A stretch of 64,000 bases of DNA from Pseudoips prasinana. Taxonomy: Eukaryota; Arthropoda; Insecta; Lepidoptera; Nolidae. The stretch is taken from positions 7,897,501 to 7,961,500 of the forward strand of contig OX621258.1 in the NCBI GenBank assembly GCA_951640165.1. The letters are read 5' to 3'. The notes beneath the pieces were generated by a model, which made no database searches, was not told the origin of the DNA, and worked only from the letters and a program-made list of their open reading frames with translations. This document shows, in pieces, positions 1-9,700 of the stretch (its first letter is position 1; each line of letters opens with the position of its first letter). The position numbers and the translations under genes are program-made.

Positions 1-3000
1 CCCATAAACCTCCTATATGCGGACTGTATGCGGGTATAAAGTGCCATTGCGTTCCATCTAGTGCAAGAGATTCTGCTACTGAACCTTCAAGTTCAAATTT
101 GGCTTCTTTCCAAGCCTGTGCCAGCTCCTTGTTGGCTCCTACAAAATTTCTCCCTTGGTCACTCCATATCTGTGAACATCTTCCACGTCTGGCGACAAAT
201 CTTTTAAATGCACCGATGAAGGATTCAGTTGTAAGATCGCCAACCAATTCCAGGTGAACAGCCTTGGTGGCCATACAAACAAACACAGCAACATAAGCCT
301 TATTAGTTTTTACTCCTCTGCCTTTTGAAGCTAAAACTTGGTATGGTCCAGCAAAGTCAACGCCACTGTTTAGAAAAGGCTTGGCTGGAGTTACTCTGAC
401 TTTGGGTAAGTCACCCATTAGTTGGTTTTTAGCTGCAGCATTCTGTTTAGAACATATTAAACATTTGCGGATTCTGTTTTTGATCATATGTTTGGCCTTG
501 ATTATCCAAAACTTGGTTCTTATGTAGGCCATTGTCATTTGAATTCCTCCATGCAGTGTCTTCAGATGAGCATTCTTTACTATTAGTAATGATAAATTGC
601 TATGACAGTCTAATATTACTGGATTCTTTGTATCTTCTTCGATATCAGCATGTCGCAATCTACCTCCAACTCTAAGAATATTTTCACTATCCAGGTAGGG
701 TTTCAGTGATTTTAATTTGCTATCTCTCTTTACTTCTTTCAGTTTACGTAAATTCATAATTTCTTCTTGAAAATTTGCCCTTTGTGTTATTCTAATGCAG
801 GCCTTAAGTGCTTCATCTATCTCTTGAGTAGTTATGACTGTTTCTTTGTTAGGCATTTTCTTCCCTTTAAGAAATCTTTTGCAATATGTAATTGATTTTA
901 AAAGTTCTTCTAAACTATCATACTGTTGAAATTTATTTTCTAAGCTTTCTCTTTTGCTTTCTACTTTCAAATTTGTTTGTATAACTTCTCTTCTTTCTAA
1001 ATTTGTAGTTAGGTTGTTAGGTCTATTAAATACGATTGCTTTCTCTCTGAGCCAACCTGGGCCCTTCCACCATTTCTCATCATCTTTTAATTGCAGAATA
1101 TGTTCTCCACGTGATGCAACATCAGCGGGATTGTCGCTTGTTTGTACGTAAAACCAATTAGTTCCTACGTTGTCTAATATTTCAACAACCCGATTTCTTA
1201 CAAACACCTGCCATCTCGTGGGATCACCAAGCAGCCAGGAAAGTACAATCGTAGAATCGCACCATGCGAATATGTTGTCATCAGGTATTTTCTTAGCGGT
1301 CTTTATTTGTTTAAGCAGGCGAGACAACAGCAGAGCTCCGCATAGCTCCAACCTTGGCAGAGAAACTGGTTTGACTGGTGCTACACGAGTCTTAGCAGCT
1401 ATAATTTGAGTTTGAATTTCACTGTCTTCATGCTTTACTCTGACATACGCAACAGCAGCGTAGGCTTTTGTAGAGGCATCACAAAAGCCATGGATCTCTA
1501 TGTTTGCTGGTGTATCAGTTACTATTCCCAACCATCTTGGTACCTCAATTTCATTAATATGCTGAAGACTGTCTCTTAATGTATTCCAGTCTTGTCTAAT
1601 GTTTGTATCTACGTCGTCATCCCAACCAATTCTCTGCAACCATAATTTTTGAATCAGTAGCTTGGTGGGTAGCATAGCTGGAGCTAACCAACCCAATGGA
1701 TCAAAGAGTCGTTGTACGTCGGCAAGAATCGTACGCTTGGTAACTGTATTGGTCATAGCTGGTAAATTTAAACTGTACTGAAGCACATCCTTGCCCATGT
1801 TCCAATGGAGGCCTAATGCCGTGATCGTACCATGAATAGTGAGATCTAGACTAACATGCGATGTTCGTTTAGCAGGTTCGAATTGTGACAAAAAATCAGC
1901 GTTGTTTGAACTCCACTTTTGTAAAGTAAACCCTCCTTTCTGCAATATAGCTTCTATATTTTTTGCTGTGCGTATTGCATCCGCTAGATTATCTTTTGAT
2001 GCCGTTAGATCATCAACATAAAACTCTTCTTTAATCATTTTAGCAGCATCAGGGCATATACCTCCTTCATCATCAGCAATTTGGTGTAAAGTTCGAACGG
2101 CTAAGTATGGAGCAGATGCCGTTCCGAAAGTAACTCGTGTAAGTCGGTAATCTTTTACAGGTTTGTTAGGGTCATCTCTCCACACTATTCTTTGTAGATC
2201 TTTGTCTTCATTGGTCACCAATATCATACGATACATGCGCTGTATGTCGGCCACAAAACATATCTTCTTCATTCGCCATCTCATGATCAGACTTCTCATA
2301 TCGGTTTGTAGTTGGGGTCCTATCAGAAGTTCGTCATTCAATGAAACATTATTGTAGCCCTTTTGTGACGCATTGAAAACTATTCGGACCTTGGTAGTTT
2401 CTTTGTCTTCTTTTACTACTGCGTGATGTGGTAAGTAGACACTATCTTTATTTATTTCTTCTTTAGGTATCTCTTCCATGTGGTTCATGTTTATATATTC
2501 ATCAATAACCTTTTTGTATTCTATTTTTAGTGTAGGATTCCTTTCTAATCTTTTTTCTAATTGATAGAGTCGTTTTACAGCAATATCTCTTGTTCCTCCG
2601 TGTATTGATAGTAAATTGTTTGTTTTTGTTGGTAGCTTGACGACATATATTCCTTCTTTCGTTCGAGAGTGAGTTGATTGATAAATTTGCTCGCATGTCC
2701 TTTCTTCTGGGGTTAGTACCGGTTTAGTTTCACTATCTAACTCCCACATTGTTTTCAACATATTGTCCAGCTCCAAACTATGATGCATCACAGTGATTTC
2801 ATTATTATTTCCTTCTTCGTGTATGTTTCCAAAAAGGATCCACCCTAGGTTGGTATTCTGAGCACATGGGGTACCTGGGGGGCCTTTGATAATATTACTT
2901 GTCAAGATTTGGGCACATACCTCGACACCTAGCAGTAAATCGATTTGCCCTCGCTTATTAAAGCTTGGATCAGCTAAGAGCAGACCTTCTAAATGAGACC

Positions 3001-4630
3001 AGGTGTTGATTGGAATGGTTTGTGATGGCAATTGAGTTGTAAGGCGCGTGGACATGATGTAAGCTTTCACTCGTAACTTGAAACATTTGTCGTGTCTTGA
3101 TCGCAGCTCAATATAGGCAGCGTGCTTCACGGCGGTTGTGTTCGAGCCCACCCCAGTTACTGTTGCGTTAGCGGGCATTCTCTTAAGTTTCAGCAGCTGT
3201 GCTGCCCTTTCACTGATGAACGTGGCTTGTGAGCCCTGGTCAACTAACGCTCTTAGTATAGTTAGTCGTCCCGACTCATCACTGACTGGCACTAGTGCTG
3301 TTGCCAACAGTGCAGTAAACGCGCTTGTGGAGTAATGAGACGAAAGCTCAACTAGCTCGTTTGCATCTTTTGTCTGGGTTTGTTCTTCAACTTGATGGTG
3401 TTTGGCTTGCATATTATCTGGTTGGTTGGTGTTATTCCTTGGCATATGTTGGTGAACCAGAGAATGGTGACGTTTTTGACATATGCGGCAGGACATATTT
3501 AGCCGATATTTCTGAGCAGTGTGGCCAGGACCCAGACAATTGTAACATAATTGTTTGATCTTTGCATAATTACACCTCTCCGTAGGTTCCATCTTGCTAA
3601 ATTCCTTGCAGTGTGATAACGTGTGATTTTCCTGACACATCACACACAATCTCGGTTTATTCACGGCTGGTATTGTTGTGGTGTGGACTGTATATTCTTT
3701 ACTTCTTGGTGGTTTCTCTTTTGCAGGTGGGGCAATCAGTTCTAGTGTCCGAAATTTAGTTTGTAGGAACTTCACTAAGTCTTCCCATTTAGGTAACTCA
3801 TCCAGATTGTCTTTGTATGCAAACTCCTCCCAATCTCGGTGTGACTCTGGGTCCAATTTCTGCACAGTCAGAAATATGACAAGTGGATCCCAAGAATCTG
3901 TTGATACTTCAAGATTTTTCAAGCTGTTGAGGCATTCACTAGTTGTATCTAACAATGTTTTTATATGATTGGCAGTTTGAGAAGGTACTTTCTTCTGCAT
4001 AAATAACTTTCGCAAAAGAGAATTCACTATGAGCCGCTTATTACCGAATCTTCCTTTTAATAAATCCCAAGCTTGGTCGTAATTACTTTCTGTTACTTGA
4101 ATGTATCTTAATAATGTTTCTGCTTCTCCAGTGACACTACTTTTTAAATAGTGAAGTTTCTGAACTTTCGGCAGCGTGGCATTATCGTGAACTAATGATG
4201 TAAACAGGTCTTTAAATGTGGTCCAATCTTCGTAAGCGCCAGAAAATGTTGGTAACTGGATTCTAGGTAGTTTGACATTACCTTCATAGTAGGTGGCGGT
4301 GTTTGTACTACTAAGTTGCGGCGAACTCACTTTCGTTAGTAAATCCTTTAGGTCGCCTTGTAAACATAAATACAAATCTTCAAAAACAAAGTAGTCTTCA
4401 TTCACAAAATATGGGATTTCGTTCTTCTTTCCCTTTGGTACCACTTTCAAAACATTATGGTGAGCCGTAGTAAACTTCTTCCAATACTCGTCAATGGATT
4501 GTAAGCGTGTTTCTATATATCCTTTAGTTAGCCTTTCTTTTGGGCATTTCTTTAGGTTAGTTTGCGCTTTTTGTAGTAATAACGCAACATCTTCCAACTC
4601 CGATAGCAATTGCTCCAAAGACGTAGACAT
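1..4630 (-). CDS. BEL/Pao LTR-retrotransposon Gag-Pol polyprotein, partial at the window edge
   Basis: I read the minus strand codon by codon from an ATG at 4630 to base 2 and found no stop in 1543 codons. Gag occupies the N-terminal third. It has zinc knuckles from about residue 329 (CVMCQENHTLSHC), residue 362 (CYNCLGPGHTAQK then Tyr) and just after (CRICQKRHHS). The aspartic protease motif is DQGSQATF, with Asp near 464. Reverse transcriptase has YVDD near residue 871. RNase H follows (GFCDAST, CDSTIVLSW, NPADVASRG). Integrase has an H-H-C-C zinc region and the catalytic aspartates in GVDFAGP (about 1425) and SDQGRNF (about 1491). The third catalytic residue, in the GGLW(E) motif, falls at the window edge. 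The order protease, RT, RNase H, integrase and the motif spellings are those of Pao-like elements. Tyr375 replaces the final Cys of the second knuckle, a likely inactivating change. The element is antisense to the PRXL2B gene. Confidence 0.93.
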   Translation of the reverse strand, partial: MSTSLEQLLSELEDVALLLQKAQTNLKKCPKERLTKGYIETRLQSIDEYWKKFTTAHHNVLKVVPKGKKNEIPYFVNEDYFVFEDLYLCLQGDLKDLLTKVSSPQLSSTNTATYYEGNVKLPRIQLPTFSGAYEDWTTFKDLFTSLVHDNATLPKVQKLHYLKSSVTGEAETLLRYIQVTESNYDQAWDLLKGRFGNKRLIVNSLLRKLFMQKKVPSQTANHIKTLLDTTSECLNSLKNLEVSTDSWDPLVIFLTVQKLDPESHRDWEEFAYKDNLDELPKWEDLVKFLQTKFRTLELIAPPAKEKPPRSKEYTVHTTTIPAVNKPRLCVMCQENHTLSHCKEFSKMEPTERCNYAKIKQLCYNCLGPGHTAQKYRLNMSCRICQKRHHSLVHQHMPRNNTNQPDNMQAKHHQVEEQTQTKDANELVELSSHYSTSAFTALLATALVPVSDESGRLTILRALVDQGSQATFISERAAQLLKLKRMPANATVTGVGSNTTAVKHAAYIELRSRHDKCFKLRVKAYIMSTRLTTQLPSQTIPINTWSHLEGLLLADPSFNKRGQIDLLLGVEVCAQILTSNIIKGPPGTPCAQNTNLGWILFGNIHEEGNNNEITVMHHSLELDNMLKTMWELDSETKPVLTPEERTCEQIYQSTHSRTKEGIYVVKLPTKTNNLLSIHGGTRDIAVKRLYQLEKRLERNPTLKIEYKKVIDEYINMNHMEEIPKEEINKDSVYLPHHAVVKEDKETTKVRIVFNASQKGYNNVSLNDELLIGPQLQTDMRSLIMRWRMKKICFVADIQRMYRMILVTNEDKDLQRIVWRDDPNKPVKDYRLTRVTFGTASAPYLAVRTLHQIADDEGGICPDAAKMIKEEFYVDDLTASKDNLADAIRTAKNIEAILQKGGFTLQKWSSNNADFLSQFEPAKRTSHVSLDLTIHGTITALGLHWNMGKDVLQYSLNLPAMTNTVTKRTILADVQRLFDPLGWLAPAMLPTKLLIQKLWLQRIGWDDDVDTNIRQDWNTLRDSLQHINEIEVPRWLGIVTDTPANIEIHGFCDASTKAYAAVAYVRVKHEDSEIQTQIIAAKTRVAPVKPVSLPRLELCGALLLSRLLKQIKTAKKIPDDNIFAWCDSTIVLSWLLGDPTRWQVFVRNRVVEILDNVGTNWFYVQTSDNPADVASRGEHILQLKDDEKWWKGPGWLREKAIVFNRPNNLTTNLERREVIQTNLKVESKRESLENKFQQYDSLEELLKSITYCKRFLKGKKMPNKETVITTQEIDEALKACIRITQRANFQEEIMNLRKLKEVKRDSKLKSLKPYLDSENILRVGGRLRHADIEEDTKNPVILDCHSNLSLLIVKNAHLKTLHGGIQMTMAYIRTKFWIIKAKHMIKNRIRKCLICSKQNAAAKNQLMGDLPKVRVTPAKPFLNSGVDFAGPYQVLASKGRGVKTNKAYVAVFVCMATKAVHLELVGDLTTESFIGAFKRFVARRGRCSQIWSDQGRNFVGANKELAQAWKEAKFELEGSVAESLALDGTQWHFIPAYSPHIGGLW

Positions 4631-5090
4631 AATTTCCAAAAAATATCCGCTATAGTTCACGTAATTACCACGATAAATGCAGTTGTATTATTTGTAAGAC
4701 AGTTCGTTATTAGTTTTCTATAATAATTTGCACAAATAACTCGTAACACACCAGTTCATTATCTTAGGAATGCACTCTTTTGTTCTCGGGTCGCTCATTA
4801 CACCACCCAGGTAGATTTATAATCCGGTTCGAAATTCGACCATATGTTATGGTAATAGGGTTCAGATTTGTTTGTAAGGAAAATCACAACTACGAACAGG
4901 TGTTGACTGGATGCTTTAATTCTCACAACTGTCTAACTTACATCGATATAATTCTTTTTAAAGCAAACATTTCTTAACACACACATAGACAAGTACACGT
5001 ACATATAAACTAACGCGAACAATTATTTATTTTGAATGTGTGTGTATTATAACTAAATCTTCTGTATATATAATCTTATAATCACATTTT
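4631..5090 (-). other. Probable leader and 5' LTR region of the BEL/Pao element (unresolved)
   Basis: This sequence lies directly upstream of the polyprotein start, where the untranslated leader, primer-binding site and 5' LTR should be. Without the other LTR in the window I could not fix the LTR ends or a convincing primer-binding site. No other coding potential was seen. Confidence 0.3.
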
Positions 5091-5165
5091 GGCCCGACCC
5101 GGGATTTGAACCCAGGATTTCATTATCTGCAGTTGAACACGCTACCGCTATACCCATGAGTTATA
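5091..5165 (-). repeat. tRNA-like repeat (SINE head or fragment)
   Basis: On the minus strand this reads as a degenerate tRNA: an A-box-like TATAGCGGTAGCG is followed about 35 bases later by a perfect B box, GGTTCAAATCC, inside a T arm that can pair (CTGGG with CCCGG). The acceptor stem does not close because its 5' strand lacks the partner of GTCGGGC. It is therefore a SINE-type derivative rather than a functional tRNA gene. Confidence 0.55.
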
Positions 5166-5197
5166 CACGAACACATTCAAATGGCGCGGAGCGCGGT

Positions 5198-5230
5198 GGC
5201 GGCGTCTTTGAGTCCCTCAAAGGCGCCGCC
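5198..5230. repeat. GC-rich 15-bp hairpin
   Basis: Left arm 5198-5212 and right arm 5216-5230 are complementary over 15 positions, with one G-T wobble, around the loop TCC. The surrounding 60 bases are unusually GC-rich for this window. I see no reading frame that explains it. Confidence 0.7.
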
Positions 5231-6123
5231 ATGCGCGCGGCTCGCTTTGATGAATATTAAAAGATATTTAACCGTTTATTATTTACCTACATCAACCCTT
5301 TGAATTCGCCGCCGTATTAGAGTTCCTTGCGCCAAAATCAGGACGGAATTCGAAATGTCCCCTAATCTTCATATGCGCCTAGTACATTATTCATATTTTT
5401 TCTTAATTTATCAGTAATCGTACCGCGTGTGTGTGTTATCTGGTTAGATTGTATGGTTAATAATTAAGTACCTATTCGTTTCCGGCCAGATTAAATTCAT
5501 TCATACTGAAAGAAAAATGTAATATTCTTACTATTTAACACACAAAGAAATATCTACAGTTACATAATAAGTCAATTAAATTATTTATTTCTCCTAGATC
5601 CAACATCTTGCGGAATTTCAATTTAAATTAAATTAAAAAATAAGTGATTTTTCTTAGATATTAAATTTGTATGAATGATTAAAATGTAGTTACACGGAAC
5701 CTTTAAAAATTAGAGCAAAAATAAACTTCGAATTCAGTTAAACATTTGATTGAATCTTAAAATAAACACATTTCTTTCTTCTTTCTTTCTTAATAAATTA
5801 TGTGACTGTACAGAACCACACTTTTTATTTGCAGTCTGCCAGTACCCAAAGAGTTCGCGGTAAGGTTCATTACCCTTCCAGCGGAGTTTTGCTAGTGTTG
5901 TTCGTAATGTCGGTAATCTTACTTCTTCATTTAGGTTGTCGATAGAAAAATAAATTACTAGTTGAATAAAAAATGATTATTTCTGTTTGAAGTTTCGTCC
6001 ATAGGTAGCCGTCCTGATACCCTACAACACCCTTAAGTTACGTTCACACTTTCTGTTACACGTTCTATATTTTTTTTAAATATTGTCGATATCAATATCG
6101 AGCAAAAATAGCAGAATAGTCGC

Positions 6124-6474
6124 GTTTGTTGGATGACAGCCCTCTTAAATATTTATCTTATTCTGTTCTTTAGTGTTTGTTGTTATAGCGGCAACAGAAA
6201 TACATCATCTGTGAAAATTTCAACTGTCTAACTATCACGGTACATGAGATACAGCCTGGTGACAGACGGACAGATAAACAGACTGCAGAGTTTTAGTGAT
6301 AGGGTCTCGTTTTACCTTATGGTTACAGGGATTCGTAAACGTATTCTGAATTAAACATAATAAAATATATATTTAAGGGGGCTCCCATTCAACAAACGTG
6401 AGTTTTTCTCGTTTTTATAGAAAATTGTACGGAACCCTTCGTGCGCGAGTCCGACTCGCACTTGGCCGGTTTCT
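6124..6474. repeat. Composite of the dispersed 'gggttccgta' repeat (family A)
   Basis: Bases 6124-6330 match the second half of a family also seen at 18.1, 26.8 and 48.1 kb (GCAACAGAAATACATCATC, then the AACTGTCTAACTATCACGG and GACAGACGGACAG segments). Bases 6370-6474 match its first half in the opposite orientation, ending with the reverse of CCGGCCAAGTGCGAGTCGG. The copy is rearranged. Confidence 0.6.
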
Positions 6475-6643
6475 CTACTATCTGTGTACCAAATTATATT
6501 CAAATCCGTTCAGTAGATTTGGCGTGAAAGCGCGACTGACAGGCAAACACGAGTTACTATCGCTTTTATAATATTAAACCGTATTAAACCGCATCAACCA
6601 AATATCGAACTGGTGGGCCCTTTATGTACATCTTTGTTTCCAG

Positions 6644-6752
6644 TTGGGTGAAATTGCTCCAGTGCTAAGCAAACACAACATAAAGCTGGTGGGAGTTGGT
6701 GTCGAAGAGCTCGGCTCCAAAGAATTCGTCAAAGGCAAATTTTTCGATGGAG
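6644..6752 (+). CDS. PRXL2B: PRXL2B first visible exon
   Basis: The acceptor TTTCCAG ends at 6643 and the exon opens in phase 0 with LGEIAPVLSKHNIKLVGVG. The donor is GGAG|GTAATG. There are 36 codons plus one base, which completes the Asp codon of the next exon. It encodes the helix and strand after the thioredoxin-like active-site loop of the family. Confidence 0.87.
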
Positions 6753-9700
6753 GTAATGAAATAATGAAATTTATTCAGCACTTGGATATTAACATACACT
6801 TGTACTTATCAAGTTCACAATTTAGTACATAAACACAGTCGAATACAGTATAAAAATTACAAAAAATTAATTAGTCCGTCCGTGCGGTCTGTTTTATCAG
6901 ATATATTTTCTTGAATCCTAAAATAAATAACAAGTTACTAATCTATTATTTTGAAATTTAGTTGTACAATATTAAAATTTAAGAATTGAAGGCAATGAGC
7001 ATTTGGCTAGCGCAGAAGGCTCTTAACCAGTAGCTTAAATTAAACGACTAATACCCGAGGCCACCCTTTTGGGGTTCGGGCCACAGATCAGGGGATCAAG
7101 AACAGAATTCTAAGAACCCCCTCTTAGAAATCAGTTGCACGGGATCACCGATGACGCGTTAAGGGGCCAAAGCGATCCTCGCCGCTGAGGAGCCTACCCT
7201 AGCTAACCTGCGGCTTTCTCTAGCTACCTAGGTGGTATGTATAAAGAGTGTGGTTTTCGCCCGGAACAGAATAGCACCCTTAAATTGATCCTCGGTGTTT
7301 TTGCAGCTGGCTTCTCTAGTTGAAATTCTCTCGTTTTATGAGGCTATAGCCTCTTTACATCATTCTGTCTCCAGTTTTGCTCTGGAGGGAAGTGGAACTA
7401 TTCATTTTCTAACTCCTACTTTTTTTTCTTTCTGATTAATCCGTTGCGGGATCCAAGACAGTTAAGCGATTACCCGGGACATGCCTGAGCCTCACCGCTC
7501 AGTGTCATTTCATTGTGTGCGTCTGTTGATCCTGGCTTACAGGAGTTGCAGTGGTGGGAAAGAGGGAGGGACTAGTCCCGAAAAAAACTTGAGAGGTGTC
7601 AAGGGACACCCGGATGGAACGAAGTTATTTCTTATTATTTATTATGTACCATAAACCTGTATACACTCAACAAAAATAATCGTCGCGACACCACACTGTT
7701 CAATGCGAAATAGAAATGAAAATATCTGGCTTGCTTTCTATAAGAGAGAGAGAGAGAGAGACAGACGGAGAAACATGCGCACGCCGCACAGCTGCAAAAA
7801 GTGTCGTGACAACTTTTCGTAAGATTTTTTTCCGTCTAGCCCCCTTTCACAACGCGCGATAAGGAACTTCGTTCCAAAAAAATTGTACGGAATAGCAGCG
7901 CCACCGATACCATTGTCAAAGGCGACTAAGGGATGCAGCAGGTATTCGGGCAACAGCGCGACTGTGTATTAGCTACTATCTAACTCGCATGCGAAGTGTG
8001 GCAACTACCCTCCAAATGACAACGTTGTAGAGAACGTTAGGGGAGGTTTATTTCTAGGAGTGGATGATATCAGGCTGATGATGTGATATATAAAGAGTGT
8101 TATGGCAGACGTCAGGCGTGTTATGGCTAGGGTATGCATAAGGGTTTCCTTCGGAAATTGATAGCAAAAACCCCTCAATTATAAATCACACTAATACTAT
8201 AAAGCTGAAAGTTTGTGAGTGTGGACGTTTGTTACTTCTTCACGTTTAAATGGCTGGTGAGATTTTAGTAAAGTTTGGTATGGAGTTAGCAGACATCCTG
8301 GATTAAGACAAAGGCTGTAATTTGTAAAGTGTAAAGCGGGTAAAACCGCGGGGCTCAGCTAGTTGAACATAGGTTTACATAATCCGATTGTATAGTATAC
8401 TATTATAACTAATTTAATGTATCTAATATTAAACACTACCATCATCGGCCAGGCGCGGTGACTACAGCACTCCCACCCACTGGCAATGTTGTGGAAACCT
8501 TTGGGGAGGCCTATGTCCAGCAGTTATCGTCCACTGCCATGTGTGCCATGCGCCACCGCGACCGCAGTTAGGTGGTAGTAATTACACAGGTAGCGCTGCT
8601 ACCTGATGTATTCCTGTGTGTATGTATGTCGCCATTTACGACACCCACGGGATGTAATGGGGTAGCTCTGTTATTGTTTCGCGGCCGGGAACCACACCAC
8701 AACAAAACACTATTAAATCTAAAATATTGGGCGTACGTTTTCATGTAAAGATTTTTTTTTATTAATTGAAAAATAATAATAATTATAATAATATCTGGGG
8801 ACAATGTCACACAGATCATCCTAGCCCCAAACTAAGCAAAGCTTGTACTATGGGTACCAGGCGACGATATACATACTTATATAGATAGATAAATACATAT
8901 ATACATAGAAAACATCCATGACTCAGAAACAAATATTCGTGCTCATCACACAAATATTTGCACTAACCGGGATTCGAACCCAGGACCACCAGCTTCGTAG
9001 GCAGGAGCACTACCAACTAGGCTATGGTGACCGTCAAATGTTATATAATATTCATGATTTCTTGAATGAAAATAATAGTTAATTTTAATGTTTCGATAAT
9101 AATGGATAATAATGAATCATAATGCCTATAATGTATAGTTTAATTTGATATATGTGCAATTAATCTAATGTTATAATTAAATTAAAAGTATGTACCTACT
9201 ATATTATTAGATAAGAAAAATATTGTATGCCAATTTGGCGGAACATGGCTGAACAATCTACTAATGTAACACCTCCTATACCTTATATTTGTATTTATTT
9301 TTAATAATATCGAAACTCAAACTACGTAATAAATTAAGATAAAGTTGCCTGTATTTATACCAGAAATGTGGAGTGTTGTATTAAGTTTAATTAGATATAA
9401 CGTTTTTCCAGTAAAATTTGTATTAGAATTCTGGACTGGTACATTTAGATTATTTCATGTCATTTCATTTATTTATTGATAGCAATATTTAGAAGTCACA
9501 AATTCATAATTTCAATAATTGGATGAATATATAATAATAATTATTCGTTTACAAAAAATAATTTATGTTGTGTATTATGCAATGATATTATATATAAAAA
9601 GAGGCAGATATGTTACTAGTGCGCGCAAAGTGAAGAATCAAAAACGTCCCAATCGGTACGTTATGTCTTCAGTCCGCGCTGTGCAGGGCGACGAGCTTAA

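Noticed and set aside
5091..5165. tRNA gene or BEL/Pao primer-binding site
   Set aside because: The cloverleaf is incomplete. The orientation of the tRNA 3' end would prime a plus-strand element, not the minus-strand BEL/Pao.
5181..5300. MARSAVAASLSPSKAPP-type frame as a PRXL2B first exon
   Set aside because: No thioredoxin-like CxxC motif, no good donor, and the stretch is mostly the GC-rich hairpin.
8940..9035. Functional tRNA gene
   Set aside because: A and B boxes are present, but the acceptor stem does not close, and the same sequence with a 3' body recurs seven times, so it is a SINE.
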